Assembly (NCBI RefSeq): GCF_010365865.1
Contig: NZ_CP048020.1
Location: forward strand, 1,922,001 to 1,986,000
Source: Treponema vincentii
GTDB taxonomy: Bacteria; Spirochaetota; Spirochaetia; Treponematales; Treponemataceae
DNA: 64,000 bases
Direction: 5' to 3'
In this document: one piece after another, positions 1-9,265 of the stretch
How the letters are laid out: every line of letters starts with the position of its first letter
Numbering within the stretch: position 1 is the stretch's first letter
Program-made: the position numbers and the translations under genes
The notes under the pieces: model-generated
The model's input: the letters and a program-made list of their open reading frames with translations, nothing else
Told to the model about the DNA's origin: nothing
Database searches by the model: none

Positions 1-114
1 ATCCTCTCAAAACCGCAGCGGATAGAAAAAATTGCCGTCGAAGAATTGGATATGCACAAAGCAGATTCCTCGCAGATTATCCGCGTCTCCTTGGATAAGG
101 AAAAGAAGGGATAG
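1..114 (+). CDS. ftsL: FtsL-like cell-division protein, C-terminal end (partial)
   Basis: The frame is open from the first base of the window to a TAG at 112-114 and encodes 37 residues. The stretch PQRIEKIAVEELDMHKADS followed by QIIRV resembles the C-terminal end of FtsL proteins, where an arginine-containing '(S)PxRIExIAxxxLGM' turn closes the periplasmic coiled coil. FtsL is a bitopic divisome protein that partners FtsQ/DivIB. Its position directly before murF fits the spirochaetal dcw cluster order. The murF start lies 4 bases after the stop, and its GAAGGG ribosome binding site is inside this gene. Only the tail is visible, so the assignment rests on this short motif plus context. Confidence 0.6.
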   Translation: MLSKPQRIEKIAVEELDMHKADSSQIIRVSLDKEKKG

Positions 115-118
115 CTCC

Positions 119-1510
119 ATGTTATTGGGTTGGGAGGCTCTCTGCACGGCAGTCGCAGGCACATTCATTTGCAATTATTCTCCTTATGCGGGCTTCGATT
201 CCGTTACGACAGACAGCAGAACTGTGAATCCCCATGCCCTTTTTATTCCGCTGCGAGGTACACAGCAAGACGGGCACCGTTATATCGAACATGCCCTGCG
301 GCAAGGAGCAGATTGTATTATTGCCGACGCAGCACACCTCGACGTCCACGATAACACTCAGCATATTATTGCTCTCTGCAAAAGATATGAAGCCTCCTGT
401 ATCCGCGTTGAACATACGCTGAAGGCATTGCAGGACGCCGCCGCCGCTTATCTGGAGCGATTTCCACAGCTTCTTAAAATCGGAGTAACCGGTTCAAACG
501 GTAAAACAACGACGAAAGAACTGCTTGCCTCTATCTTTGCACAGGAATACCGCACTGTAAAAAATGAGGGTAACCTCAATTCGGAAACAGGACTGCCGCT
601 CTCGGTGTTCACCGTAACGAAAGAACATGAAGTGGGCATTTTTGAGCTTGGTATGAACCGGAAGGGAGAAATTGCGGAGCTTGCCGCAGTCCTGAAACCG
701 AACATTGCCGTTATCACCAATATCGGCACCGCGCATATCGGGATGCTCGGTTCCAAAGATGCCATTGCTCACGAGAAAAAACAAATATTTTCCTGTTTTG
801 ATGAAAACTCAGTCGGCTTTGTCCCCGATAAGGACGAATATACGGCTTTCTTACAAGAAGTACCGCACGGGAAAACCTTTACCTACAGTGCAGCTCCCGA
901 CGCCTATACCCTCGAAGGGCTTTCAGGTACAGAGATCCGGTATAAGGGAGAAAACATCCGTTTACCACTCCCGGGAATCCATAACGTACAAAATGCCTTT
1001 GCCGCGATTGCCGTTGCGGAATACTGCAATATCCCGCTGCGATCAATAAAAGCAGGCATCGAAAACATGCAGGCACTATTTGGAAGGTCGCAAATTATCC
1101 GCGGATCGGTAACCTACCTGCTCGATTGCTATAACGCCAATCCCGATTCTATGAATGCGGGGCTTGCACTGTGTGCGAATATTGCAGTAAACGGCAAGAA
1201 GATTTATGTACTTGCCTCGATGAAAGAACTGGGTGCAAAATCAGCGGAAGCACATCGCGCCGTATGTGCGGCAGCTTTTGCCTCCGATGCCGATGCGTTA
1301 TTTTTTTTCGGTGAAGAGATGTGTAAAGCAGCCGTCGAACAAAATAAAACTTCAAATAAGCCTTTTTTCTGCTTTAGAGAATCCGATGCAAATAAACTCC
1401 GCGATACCTTAGATAGTCTATTAAAACGGAACGATTTTGTGTTTCTAAAGGGATCCCGAAGCCTTCAACTGGAGCAGTTTGAATCTATTCTGCAAAAGGA
1501 GCGGGTATGA
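119..1510 (+). CDS. murF: UDP-N-acetylmuramoyl-tripeptide--D-alanyl-D-alanine ligase
   Basis: MurF joins D-Ala-D-Ala to the UDP-MurNAc-tripeptide in the cytoplasm, completing the peptidoglycan stem peptide. The ATP-binding loop GVTGSNGKTTTKE lies at about residues 122-134, and the Mur-ligase motif ELGMNRKGEIAELA follows the central domain. The N-terminal uridine-binding region contains TDSRTVNPHALFIPLRG. I chose ATG 119 because a GAAGGG ribosome binding site ends 8 bases before it; a longer frame from TTG 32 would run over the ftsL end. The protein is 463 residues, usual for MurF. Its TGA overlaps the ftsW ATG, which indicates translational coupling. Confidence 0.95.
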   Translation: MLLGWEALCTAVAGTFICNYSPYAGFDSVTTDSRTVNPHALFIPLRGTQQDGHRYIEHALRQGADCIIADAAHLDVHDNTQHIIALCKRYEASCIRVEHTLKALQDAAAAYLERFPQLLKIGVTGSNGKTTTKELLASIFAQEYRTVKNEGNLNSETGLPLSVFTVTKEHEVGIFELGMNRKGEIAELAAVLKPNIAVITNIGTAHIGMLGSKDAIAHEKKQIFSCFDENSVGFVPDKDEYTAFLQEVPHGKTFTYSAAPDAYTLEGLSGTEIRYKGENIRLPLPGIHNVQNAFAAIAVAEYCNIPLRSIKAGIENMQALFGRSQIIRGSVTYLLDCYNANPDSMNAGLALCANIAVNGKKIYVLASMKELGAKSAEAHRAVCAAAFASDADALFFFGEEMCKAAVEQNKTSNKPFFCFRESDANKLRDTLDSLLKRNDFVFLKGSRSLQLEQFESILQKERV

Positions 1511-2649
1511 CACAGCATACTATCACCGTTGAAAAGAACATCAATCGCGACCGATACAGCTTTACTTTTATCCTGCTTGTGCTCATCATGGTTGGAGTCG
1601 GAATTGCGGTACTCTATTCGGGCTCCCTGCATTACGCCGAACGTTTTTTTGATGACCCATCTTATTTCGTTGTCCGGCAATTCCGTAATCTTCTTGTAGG
1701 CTGCATCGGTCTCATTTTTTTTTCATTTTTCAGTTTTGACCATTTGCGAAAATTACTCCCCTATCTACTGATAGCCGGTTTTATCTTCCTGTTGCTCCCG
1801 TTTATTCCCGGCATTGCTTCGCCGCGGAATGGTGCTAATCGCTGGATCTCTATCGGTGGTTTTAGTTTACAACCATCGGAATTTATCAAGCTTCTGCTCA
1901 TTATCTTTCTTGCAAATTTCTTCGATAAAAAAGCTGATCAATTGGATGTACCGCTGATTGCCATACTGCCGCCTTTTTTTATTACATCGATATTCGTATT
2001 GCTAGTATACCTTGAAAACGATTTTTCTAGTGCAATTTTTCTAATACTTATATTCATGGTCATGTTTTTTGCTGCAGGAGGATCGCTGCTTTGGTTCCTT
2101 AAAGGACTGATTATTACCATCCCTTGTGCGGTACTTATGGTTGCTACCTCCACCTACCGGATGAAGCGCGTGCTCTCTTTTATTTCCCCCGATAGCGATC
2201 CACTCGATACAGGGTATCAAATCAATGCAGCCCTCGAAGCACTTGCCGGCAGCGGCCTTTACGGTACGGGAATAGGGAACGGCGTACATAAAATTTCAAG
2301 TGTCCCCGAAATATACTCCGATTTTATTTTTGTCGCATGGGCGGAGGAAATGGGTTTTTTAGGCGTATGCGGATATCTTGTACTTTTGCTTACCTTTACT
2401 GCAGTAGGTTATTTAATTGCATTTTCCTGTAAGAACAGGTTCGGCTGCTATATTGCCTTCGGAGCAGCCTCCTCAATCGTCCTTCAATCTTTTTTAAACT
2501 TAGGAGTCGTTGTCCGCCTACTGCCCGCAACCGGTATTCCACTCCCCTTTTTCTCATTCGGAGGATCTTCACTCATTACCAGTCTTTGCCTATGCGGACT
2601 GATTATCAATGTTTCAAGCTATTCAAAAAGGAGCGTCTCACATGTCTGA
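1507..2649 (+). CDS. ftsW: SEDS-family septal peptidoglycan glycosyltransferase FtsW
   Basis: This 380-residue, roughly ten-helix membrane protein belongs to the SEDS family (FtsW/RodA/SpoVE), which polymerises lipid II together with a class B penicillin-binding protein. Visible family features are the ANRWI-x-IGG-xx-QPSEF-x-K segment near residue 110, the ENDFSSAI segment, and the C-terminal ATGIPLPFFSFGGSS motif near residue 340. FtsW rather than RodA is chosen because it sits between murF and ftsQ. The start codon overlaps the murF stop (ATGA), and its own 3' end overlaps the ftsQ start by 8 bases. Confidence 0.92.
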   Translation: MTQHTITVEKNINRDRYSFTFILLVLIMVGVGIAVLYSGSLHYAERFFDDPSYFVVRQFRNLLVGCIGLIFFSFFSFDHLRKLLPYLLIAGFIFLLLPFIPGIASPRNGANRWISIGGFSLQPSEFIKLLLIIFLANFFDKKADQLDVPLIAILPPFFITSIFVLLVYLENDFSSAIFLILIFMVMFFAAGGSLLWFLKGLIITIPCAVLMVATSTYRMKRVLSFISPDSDPLDTGYQINAALEALAGSGLYGTGIGNGVHKISSVPEIYSDFIFVAWAEEMGFLGVCGYLVLLLTFTAVGYLIAFSCKNRFGCYIAFGAASSIVLQSFLNLGVVVRLLPATGIPLPFFSFGGSSLITSLCLCGLIINVSSYSKRSVSHV

Positions 2650-3481
2650 TATTATCGGTTTACAAAACCATGCTTACACAGAATTGCAGCAATCACCTCA
2701 AACCGTTAAAAAAACAAAAGGGAAGCAGCTCCTTAAAATTATCATTTTAGTGATGTTGTTATTTTTGGCGGGTGACTCCGTTTATTATCTTTTTATCTTG
2801 CCTTTTAATTCGACGGCAAAGATACAGTTTTCCGGAATCGACACCGTTCTCGAAGCGGATCTAAAAAAAGCAGCGGGCATTACCGGCACGGAAAAGTGGG
2901 GAAAGATCGATAAAGATGTGTTATTGCATCGGATTGCAAGTTATCCGCTCGTTGCGGAAGTACACGTACTTAAAAAATATCCGGACAAGGTTCTGATTGA
3001 AATAACCGAACGGAAGCCGGTAGGCGTATTACTCGCAACTGTTGGCGACCGAACTATCCCGATGGAAATAGATAGAACAGGAACAGTGTTTAAAGCAGCA
3101 TCCAAGAAAGAGCCGCAAGAGTTACCCATTATCAGCGGTCTCTCTTTTCAAACTATACGGGCGGGAATGAAGGTGCATAAGCAGCTTGTGCCGTTATTTA
3201 GACAGCTGGATCTTTTGCAGAAGAAAAATCCGGCCTTACTCAGCGAAATTTCCGAAATGAAGATTGAACAGAAAAAATACGGAGGTTTTGACCTTATCCT
3301 CTATCCGGTGCGAACTCAAGTTAAAGTACGTGCAGACAGTACATTGAATGAGGATCGATTGCAGTATATGATGTTAACGTTGGATGTCATACGGGAACTT
3401 GATCTGAGTTCAAAGATTGAGGAGTTGGATGTACGGGCAGGAACCGCTTCCTACCGTTTAAGAGGTGAAGCCAATGAGTGA
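2642..3481 (+). CDS. ftsQ: Cell-division protein FtsQ/DivIB
   Basis: A 279-residue bitopic protein: about 35 cytoplasmic residues, one membrane helix (LLKIIILVMLLFLAGDSVYY), then a periplasmic POTRA domain (FSGIDTVLEADLKKAAGI through VLIEITERKPVGVL) and a beta domain. It would scaffold the FtsL/FtsB/FtsQ part of the divisome. The longer frame begins at 2609, but ATG 2642 has a GGAG site about 8 bases upstream and gives the usual short cytoplasmic tail. It overlaps both ftsW and ftsA, consistent with one transcript. Sequence conservation in this family is low, so position and topology carry much of the call. Confidence 0.85.
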   Translation: MSDIIGLQNHAYTELQQSPQTVKKTKGKQLLKIIILVMLLFLAGDSVYYLFILPFNSTAKIQFSGIDTVLEADLKKAAGITGTEKWGKIDKDVLLHRIASYPLVAEVHVLKKYPDKVLIEITERKPVGVLLATVGDRTIPMEIDRTGTVFKAASKKEPQELPIISGLSFQTIRAGMKVHKQLVPLFRQLDLLQKKNPALLSEISEMKIEQKKYGGFDLILYPVRTQVKVRADSTLNEDRLQYMMLTLDVIRELDLSSKIEELDVRAGTASYRLRGEANE

Positions 3482-4715
3482 TATCATAGTCGGATTGGAT
3501 ATAGGTACCAGCGCAATCAGAGCTGTTGTCGCTGAAAAACTGGAAACAGGCGTTCTGCAAATTATCGGCGTGGGCACCGGCATTTCCGAAGGCTTACGGA
3601 AAGGAACCGTCGTTAATATCGAAAAAACCGTACAGGGAATTCACGAGGCAGTGGAAGCCGCAGAGATGATGTCCGGCGTGGAAATTACGCACTGCATTAC
3701 GGGAATCGGCGGCACCCACATTGAAGGACTTAATTCCCGCGGTATTGTCGCCGTTACCGATAAAGGAAAAGGAAATCGGGAAATAGACCAACAGGATATC
3801 GACCGCGTTATAGAAGCTGCAAAGGCTGTTGTTATTCCGATGGATAGGCGTGTCATGCACGTAATTCCTCAATCATATATCGTCGACGATCAGCGCGGTA
3901 TTGCGGATCCGCACAACGTAATCGGTGTCCGTATCGAAGCGGAGGTGCATATTATTACCGGATCGGTTACCTGCATCAAAAATATCGTCGACTGTGTGAA
4001 GCGTGCCAATTTGCAAGTTGACACACCGATGTATCACGGGTTAGCCGCTGTAGAATCCGTTATGACGCAGGAAGAACAAGATCTCGGATCGGTACTCATC
4101 GATATCGGAGGAGGCACTACCGATATTGTGGTGATGTCGGGCGGAGCGCCGATACTTACGACCGTGCTGCCCGTAGGCGGAGGTCATGCGACAAACGATT
4201 TGGCAATTGTAAAAGGGCTTTCAACCGAGACCGCAGAAAAGCTCAAGATAACCGACGGATGCTGTTGGCAGCCGCTTTTGGAAGATAATAAATCGGTACT
4301 GATTTCCGCTCCGGGCGGACGGGCACCGATACAGATTGAAAAAGCGGATATATGCGATATTCTGCAAGCCCGAATGGCGGAAATTTTTACGATGGTAAAG
4401 GATAAAATAAGCCCTGCAATCGCTACGAACCGATTTGCAGGTAACGTTATCCTCTGCGGCGGCGGTTCGCTTATGCAGGGTGCTACGGAGCTTGCTTCCG
4501 AAATTTTCGATACCCCCGCCGTCAGATTAGGTATTCCGGGAACCTTCGGCGGTTTAACCGGAGAATACCGCAGTCCCGAATTTGCCGCCGTACTCGGACT
4601 GATTTTATCGCAGTACAAACAGCGGGCAGCTTCCGGTGAAGAAACGAAAAAAATGGAAGCAGAACAGGGTAAAATTATCGGTAAACTCAAAGACTTTTGG
4701 AAAAATCTATTTTAA
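3474..4715 (+). CDS. ftsA: Cell-division actin-like ATPase FtsA
   Basis: FtsA tethers FtsZ to the inner membrane. The actin-fold phosphate-1 motif [16 protein letters not shown] is at the N-terminus, the phosphate-2 motif [15 protein letters not shown] is near residue 207, and the adenosine motif [13 protein letters not shown] is near residue 325. The last residues ([13 protein letters not shown]) form the expected amphipathic membrane-targeting helix. ATG 3474 is preferred to GTG 3465 because AGAGGTG lies just upstream and it gives the standard N-terminus. It overlaps ftsQ by 8 bases; ftsZ follows after 22 bases. Confidence 0.95.
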   Translation: MSDIIVGLDIGTSAIRAVVAEKLETGVLQIIGVGTGISEGLRKGTVVNIEKTVQGIHEAVEAAEMMSGVEITHCITGIGGTHIEGLNSRGIVAVTDKGKGNREIDQQDIDRVIEAAKAVVIPMDRRVMHVIPQSYIVDDQRGIADPHNVIGVRIEAEVHIITGSVTCIKNIVDCVKRANLQVDTPMYHGLAAVESVMTQEEQDLGSVLIDIGGGTTDIVVMSGGAPILTTVLPVGGGHATNDLAIVKGLSTETAEKLKITDGCCWQPLLEDNKSVLISAPGGRAPIQIEKADICDILQARMAEIFTMVKDKISPAIATNRFAGNVILCGGGSLMQGATELASEIFDTPAVRLGIPGTFGGLTGEYRSPEFAAVLGLILSQYKQRAASGEETKKMEAEQGKIIGKLKDFWKNLF

Positions 4716-4737
4716 TATAGAAGGGGAGGGAACATAT

Positions 4738-6021
4738 ATGGATTACCAAGTAATGCAGCAAAATGAACTGTTACCGGTTAATCCCACCGTTATTAAAGTA
4801 ATCGGCGCGGGAGGAGGCGGTTCGAATGCAGTTAATAGGATGTTGGAGTGCAACATACAGTACGTCGATTTTATCGTTGCCAATACCGACGTACAGGCGC
4901 TTAATTATTCAAAAGCACCGATGAAATTAGTGATCGGATCAAAGTTAACCGGAGGACTCGGTGCCGGTGGAAAACCTGACATAGGTGAAAAAGCCGCTAT
5001 GGAAGATACCGAAATTATTGCGAATGCAGTCCGCGGTGCACACATGGTGTTTATCACCGCCGGCATGGGCGGCGGCACCGGTACCGGTTCGGCGCCGGTT
5101 ATCGCAAAGATAGCCCGTGATCAGGGTGCCCTAACGGTTGGTGTCGTTACCAAACCATTTGCTTTTGAAGGGCGTGCAAAGATGCGTACCGCCGAAGCAG
5201 GAATTGAAAAACTTCGCCAAAACGTCGATACGCTAGTCGTCATCCCAAATCAGCATTTATTAAACCTTGTAGACAGTAAGCAGACGATAAAAGACGCATT
5301 CGTCATGGCGGATGACGTGCTGCGCCGTGCAGTACAAGGCATTGCCGATATTATTACAAAAAACGGATTGGTCAATATAGACTTCGCGGATGTCCGCTCA
5401 ACGATGGCCGGTCAGGGTGATGCACTCATGGGTGTCGGCACCGGATCGGGAGAAAATCGAGCGGTGGATGCGGCAACCAATGCCATCAACAACCCGCTTT
5501 TGGAAGATTCGCATATCGAAGGCGCAACACGAATACTGGTGAATATCTACGCAGCGGAGATGCCTTCTACCATAGAAGTCAACGATATTATGGAAATCGT
5601 TACAGCAAACGCCAACCCCGATGTAGAAACTATCCACGGTATTACCGTCGACGAAACCGACGAGGCCATGAAAGATAAAATCACCGTAACGGTCATTGCA
5701 ACAGGTTTCCCAACCGATACGGATCCGATTCCGAATCTTATGCAAAAGCAGGGACAGCCCACAGGGGCAACAGCTCAACCTGAACCGCTCCATACGTCGT
5801 TTTTACAAAACGATTTTATTTCAGCAAGCGAATGGGCAAAGCTGCAAACACCGCAACAGCCTACCCTACCCGGTCTCGGCCCGCGGAATGCAGGAATACC
5901 GGCAGCCCCGCCGCCCCAACCGGCAATGGCCGAAACTCCACGCCAGCCTATCCGTGTGCAGCTCCCCGGCGCTAATACGGATTTGGATGTGCCGGCCTAC
6001 ATACGCAACAAACCCTTTTAA
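4738..6021 (+). CDS. ftsZ: Cell-division GTPase FtsZ
   Basis: The bacterial tubulin that forms the Z ring. The N-terminal [17 protein letters not shown] motif and the tubulin signature [13 protein letters not shown] (about residues 111-123) bind GTP; the T7-loop region is also present. The C-terminal 100 residues are a proline/glutamine-rich linker ending in [12 protein letters not shown], matching the conserved tail peptide that docks on FtsA. ATG 4738 is chosen because a strong AGAAGGGGAGGG site lies 6 bases upstream; the upstream extension would run inside ftsA. Length is 427 residues. It is the last gene of the dcw cluster here, followed by a repeat array. Confidence 0.97.
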   Translation: MDYQVMQQNELLPVNPTVIKVIGAGGGGSNAVNRMLECNIQYVDFIVANTDVQALNYSKAPMKLVIGSKLTGGLGAGGKPDIGEKAAMEDTEIIANAVRGAHMVFITAGMGGGTGTGSAPVIAKIARDQGALTVGVVTKPFAFEGRAKMRTAEAGIEKLRQNVDTLVVIPNQHLLNLVDSKQTIKDAFVMADDVLRRAVQGIADIITKNGLVNIDFADVRSTMAGQGDALMGVGTGSGENRAVDAATNAINNPLLEDSHIEGATRILVNIYAAEMPSTIEVNDIMEIVTANANPDVETIHGITVDETDEAMKDKITVTVIATGFPTDTDPIPNLMQKQGQPTGATAQPEPLHTSFLQNDFISASEWAKLQTPQQPTLPGLGPRNAGIPAAPPPQPAMAETPRQPIRVQLPGANTDLDVPAYIRNKPF

Positions 6022-6049
6022 AAATATGCGGGCATCTACGTTGTCGCAT

Positions 6050-6360
6050 CATGAAAAGTGTACATCCTTGTACCTCTCTACCGATGTACGTCCATGTACA
6101 TCAGTAGAGGACAAGTTTTGTTCCAAAACTTGTTTCTGACTTATTCCCCGCCCATCCTTGGGCGCATTAATGGCGAGTTTCGGCACGCCGAAACATCGCT
6201 TCTGATGGAACCAGCGGCATCCGTGCCGCTTCTGAAACTAGTATTCAACGTATCAGAACGAACAGGGATGTTCGTGCTTATAAGCAGTAGCGAGTTTGCA
6301 CCGCAAACTCGTCGTTAAAAAGCGTACACGGATGTACGCTTTTTAACAGTCTATTTTTAA
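6050..6360 (+). repeat. Array of modular hairpins downstream of ftsZ
   Basis: At least eight consecutive stem-loops are visible: 6060-6073, 6083-6102, 6111-6133, 6149-6164, 6174-6197 (TTTCGGC/GCCGAAA), 6213-6230 (AGCGGC/GCCGCT), 6259-6274 (CGAACA/TGTTCG), 6291-6311 (CGAGTTTGC/GCAAACTCG) and 6315-6346 (a perfect 14-bp stem, TTAAAAAGCGTACA). Several have the loop ATCC(G/T)T. The same linkers recur near 14.9 and 26.6 kb with different stems. Short open frames crossing the array are not credible genes. It could act as a terminator/processing region for the dcw transcript or be a mobile repeat. Confidence 0.8.
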
Positions 6361-6417
6361 AAGGCTAACGGAAGGGCTAGGTGTAAAATTTATGACCACC
6401 TTTAATCATATAAGAGC

Positions 6418-6453
6418 TTAATATCTCGGCGCTCTGCGTCGGAGTTGTTGATT
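6418..6453 (+). repeat. REP-like palindrome, copy 1
   Basis: TTAATATCTCGGCGCTCTGC followed by GTCGGAGTTGTTGATT. The palindrome (CTCGGCGC/GCGTCGGAG, imperfect) is flanked by TTAATA on the left and GTTGATT on the right, as in the copies at 16768-16802 and 49625-49659. Confidence 0.65.
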
Positions 6454-6461
6454 CCAGTCTT

Positions 6462-6560
6462 TTTGTGCAAAATTTTGGATAAAATTTTGCACAATTTATT
6501 TTAAAAGAAGGATAAGCACACTAGACAAATTACTCAAAATCGCAGAATAAGAGAGATTGT
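6462..6560 (+). repeat. Hairpin plus short shared repeat segment
   Basis: TTTTGTGCAAAATTTT pairs with AAAATTTTGCACA across a GGAT loop at about 6465-6493. A homologous hairpin near 26438-26473 has the arm changed to GTGCGAAATTTT with a matching change on the other side. It is followed by AGGATAAGCACACTAGA and CGCAGAATAA, motifs that recur in inverted order at 34775-34826. No gene is seen from 6022 to 6626. Confidence 0.55.
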
Positions 6561-6626
6561 TTAAAGGCAGTTAGATGTAATTACCATGAATTGGGAAAAG
6601 TCTAGAATTTTTACAATATTTCTGAT

Positions 6627-7400
6627 ATGGTACCGCCGATTATGACTAAAAAACTAACCTCGAATCGTCTGTTATATATCTTAAATGCCGGAATGGTGAC
6701 CTTTGCAATGGTAATGAATATCAAAGCAGCTATTCCGTACGTATCTGTTATACCGTATATGAGCTTCATCAAAGCAGCGCTGAATGCTTTCTGCGTGTGT
6801 CTTTCCATTATTCTTATCATCCATCCTGAAAGAAAGCTATTAACCTATATCGTCTTTTTTGCCGAAGCAGGCAATGCTGCTCTTGTCGGATTTATAGGCA
6901 TTGGAACTTCGCTGTTCTGCATAGGGATTGTCTTATGCTTTATAAACGGAGAATTTGCTGTCAACCGCAGAAGAAAAGTGATTATGCTCAGCATTTACTG
7001 GGCGCTTGTTATTGTAACAATCTGGCCTGTCCTCGGCTTTATATTTGTTATATTCGAAATTTTAGGGACGCTATTCGGGCTTACCGCATGCATCGCGCTT
7101 TATCAAAAACTCGAAGGAAAGCTTTCGTATCTTTTGCTGCCGGAGGAAACGGTAATGGCCACAATTACGCTGCCGCCTAAAGGTTCAACCTTAAAATTAT
7201 CGGATTATGAGCTTTCGGAACGACAAATCGCATTTATCCTTGGTTCGATTAAACAAGGTGAAACCTACGAAGTACTGGGCAATCGGTATTATGTAAGCAC
7301 TTCTGTCGTAAAAAAGGATATGGCGGCAGCCTGTAAGTATTTCGGCGTTGCAAACCGAGAAGCCCTGCGGATTTTACTGTTGCAATATAAGTTGGAATAA
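6627..7400 (+). CDS. Membrane-anchored LuxR-type transcriptional regulator
   Basis: A 257-residue protein with about five hydrophobic segments in residues 10-160, followed by a cytoplasmic tail. The tail (residues about 195-255: LSERQIAFILGSIKQGETY, then STSVVKKDMAAACKYFGVAN) has the pattern of a LuxR/GerE helix-turn-helix, with 'L(S/T)xRxxxIL' followed by a recognition helix. It therefore looks like a one-component membrane sensor that binds DNA. No phosphorylation domain or histidine kinase is present. Start is uncertain: ATG 6627 or ATG 6642, neither with a clear ribosome binding site. The gene stands alone between a repeat region and a divergent symporter, whose regulation it might control (inference). 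Confidence 0.65.
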   Translation: MVPPIMTKKLTSNRLLYILNAGMVTFAMVMNIKAAIPYVSVIPYMSFIKAALNAFCVCLSIILIIHPERKLLTYIVFFAEAGNAALVGFIGIGTSLFCIGIVLCFINGEFAVNRRRKVIMLSIYWALVIVTIWPVLGFIFVIFEILGTLFGLTACIALYQKLEGKLSYLLLPEETVMATITLPPKGSTLKLSDYELSERQIAFILGSIKQGETYEVLGNRYYVSTSVVKKDMAAACKYFGVANREALRILLLQYKLE

Positions 7401-7520
7401 AGCCTCTCTCCCCTAACGCTCCGCGCCAAGGGAGAAAATCGCTCCTTTTTTAAAAACACATCCGTTACTTGATGATATAGGTTATATTATATATTCCCTT
7501 ATATTGATTGACCGGAGAGA

Positions 7521-8822
7521 TTAGTTATTCGCTTGGTTTACCGCTTGATATTTTTCCTCCTGTTTGGAAACAATGAGCGTACCGACCACATCGCCTGTTA
7601 CATTGATACAGGTTCTTCCCATATCAAGCAGTGCGTCTATTCCGAGAATCATGGCGTAAGCCGCTGCTACGGCAGAACCTTCGGTGAGTTTTAAACCGCA
7701 GGAGTCGAGCACCATCAGCAGCATAATAGCACCCGAACCCGGAACACCCGCAGTGCCGACGGCCGCCAGTGTCGCTGTAAGCACCACGGTAATCTGCTGT
7801 GAAAGACTCAACGGAGAACCGATTGCATAACCGATAAACATCGCGCAAACGCCGAGATAGATGGCAGTACCGTTCATATTAATTGTCGCTCCGAGTGGCA
7901 GCGTAAACGAAGAAATACTGCGCGGAATCCCCAAATTTTCTTCTGCAACGCGCATAGTAACCGGCAACGTGCCCGATGACGAACGAGTTACAAATGCAGT
8001 GATCATAATCTCATGAATCTTCTTAAAAAAGGTTATCGGAGAAACCTTTGATGCGGCAAGGATGGCACCATACACTGCAATCGTTTGTACGACAAATCCG
8101 AGATAGGCGCACAGCGTTACCATTAAAAGAGGCCCTATTGCCTGCGGTCCCTGTTGAGCAAACACGATGGAAATTAGAACGAATACGCCGATAGGCGCGT
8201 ATTGCATAATTCCGCCGACGATTTTATACATTGCCTCTGCCGCTCCATTACAGCCGAAAAACACGGTATCGCCGCTTTTTCGAAGCAATTCGTCTTTTGA
8301 ACCGCGAACAAAAGAAACGGCAAAACCGAACAACATTGCAAATAATATAATGGGCAGCATATCCCCTTGCGCAAGGGCTTCCATCGGATTGGTGGGGATC
8401 ATTTTTAAGAGGATTTGATTCATTGCAGGTGCTTCACTGATCTTCGCCTTTGCAGCCGCCGAACCGATAACCGAAAAACCGAAGCCGGGACGCAACAGAT
8501 TGGCAAATACAAGCCCGACGAATACGGCAAGCGCACTGGTTAATAAATAGTAGATAATAATTTTTACGCCGATCCGCCCCAACTTTGCCGGTTCAATACT
8601 AGCCGAACCGCAAATAATGGAAAATAATACGACAGGCACAACAATCATTTTCAGCAATCGAATAAATACATCGCCGAAAAATTTTGTATACGTTACGTAC
8701 GGTTGTACTGCATCGGGGAAAAAACCGAGTACGATACCGGTAATTGCACCGAGTATCAACGCACCGAGAATTCGTTTTAGCAAATTTGAATCCAGATACA
8801 GCCTTAATACATTTTTTTTCAT
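7521..8822 (-). CDS. Dicarboxylate/amino-acid:cation symporter (DAACS family)
   Basis: An inner-membrane secondary transporter of the GltP/GltPh/SstT type, taking up glutamate, aspartate or dicarboxylates with Na+ or H+. Hairpin-1 SSSGTLPVT (SSSATLP-like) and the TM7 motif NMNGTAIY (NMDGT-like; Asp replaced by Asn) are visible, as are ALGTAGVPGSG-like hairpin-2 residues and the C-terminal DMGRTCINVTGD, where the arginine and aspartate bind acidic substrates. The reading frame starts with two ATGs; AAAGGAGG is only 3 bases before the first (8825) and 6 before the second, so 8822 is preferred. Length 433 residues. Exact substrate cannot be told. Confidence 0.88.
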   Translation of the reverse strand: MKKNVLRLYLDSNLLKRILGALILGAITGIVLGFFPDAVQPYVTYTKFFGDVFIRLLKMIVVPVVLFSIICGSASIEPAKLGRIGVKIIIYYLLTSALAVFVGLVFANLLRPGFGFSVIGSAAAKAKISEAPAMNQILLKMIPTNPMEALAQGDMLPIILFAMLFGFAVSFVRGSKDELLRKSGDTVFFGCNGAAEAMYKIVGGIMQYAPIGVFVLISIVFAQQGPQAIGPLLMVTLCAYLGFVVQTIAVYGAILAASKVSPITFFKKIHEIMITAFVTRSSSGTLPVTMRVAEENLGIPRSISSFTLPLGATINMNGTAIYLGVCAMFIGYAIGSPLSLSQQITVVLTATLAAVGTAGVPGSGAIMLLMVLDSCGLKLTEGSAVAAAYAMILGIDALLDMGRTCINVTGDVVGTLIVSKQEEKYQAVNQANN

Positions 8823-8825
8823 CAT

Positions 8826-9265
8826 GAACCTCCTTTAATTACTGCGAGATAGCTTTAAAACCAAAAAATTTGGAAGCATCCCGATAGTATGATTTTATTA
8901 TACCCCCTATCAGAGCTAAATGCAAACAAATTTTAAGGTAGCCTGTTTTGCGACGGTAGTTTCGGAGCAACATAAATACAGGGAATCTCTACAAACAGCA
9001 GGCACATCGACTCGTTTTGTAAGGAAATGGTTTATCATACCCGCTAGCGCAAATCGCGAATCATTTTTTACTTTAACATTTTACTCTGACGTTATACTTG
9101 ACCTCACATTACGAACTTATTATCCTAGATATCTCGAAGAATACGGAAGCCGTAATACAGCACCGCCATATAGACGTCGCATATGAAAAACGGAATACAA
9201 CATATTTTTTCGTAACGGTGTTCGACCTTCTTATGTTTACTATAGTTAATCAAATAGGAGATAAT
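8826..9265. other. Intergenic region without a supported gene
   Basis: About 440 bases between the divergent symporter and the secreted protein gene. It should hold the symporter promoter. I see no convincing open frame; the short frame at 8920-9186 has no ribosome binding site or recognisable protein. A segment at about 8935-8965 (AAGGTAGCCTGTT...) loosely resembles one arm of the long palindrome at 35857-35914, but it is not itself palindromic. Confidence 0.5.

Noticed and set aside
6058..6318. 86-residue frame in the repeat array after ftsZ
   Set aside because: It translates through consecutive hairpins and has no ribosome binding site; composition follows the palindromes.
8920..9186. 88-residue frame before the secreted protein gene
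   Set aside because: No start signal, and no protein-like pattern. It overlaps the likely symporter promoter region.
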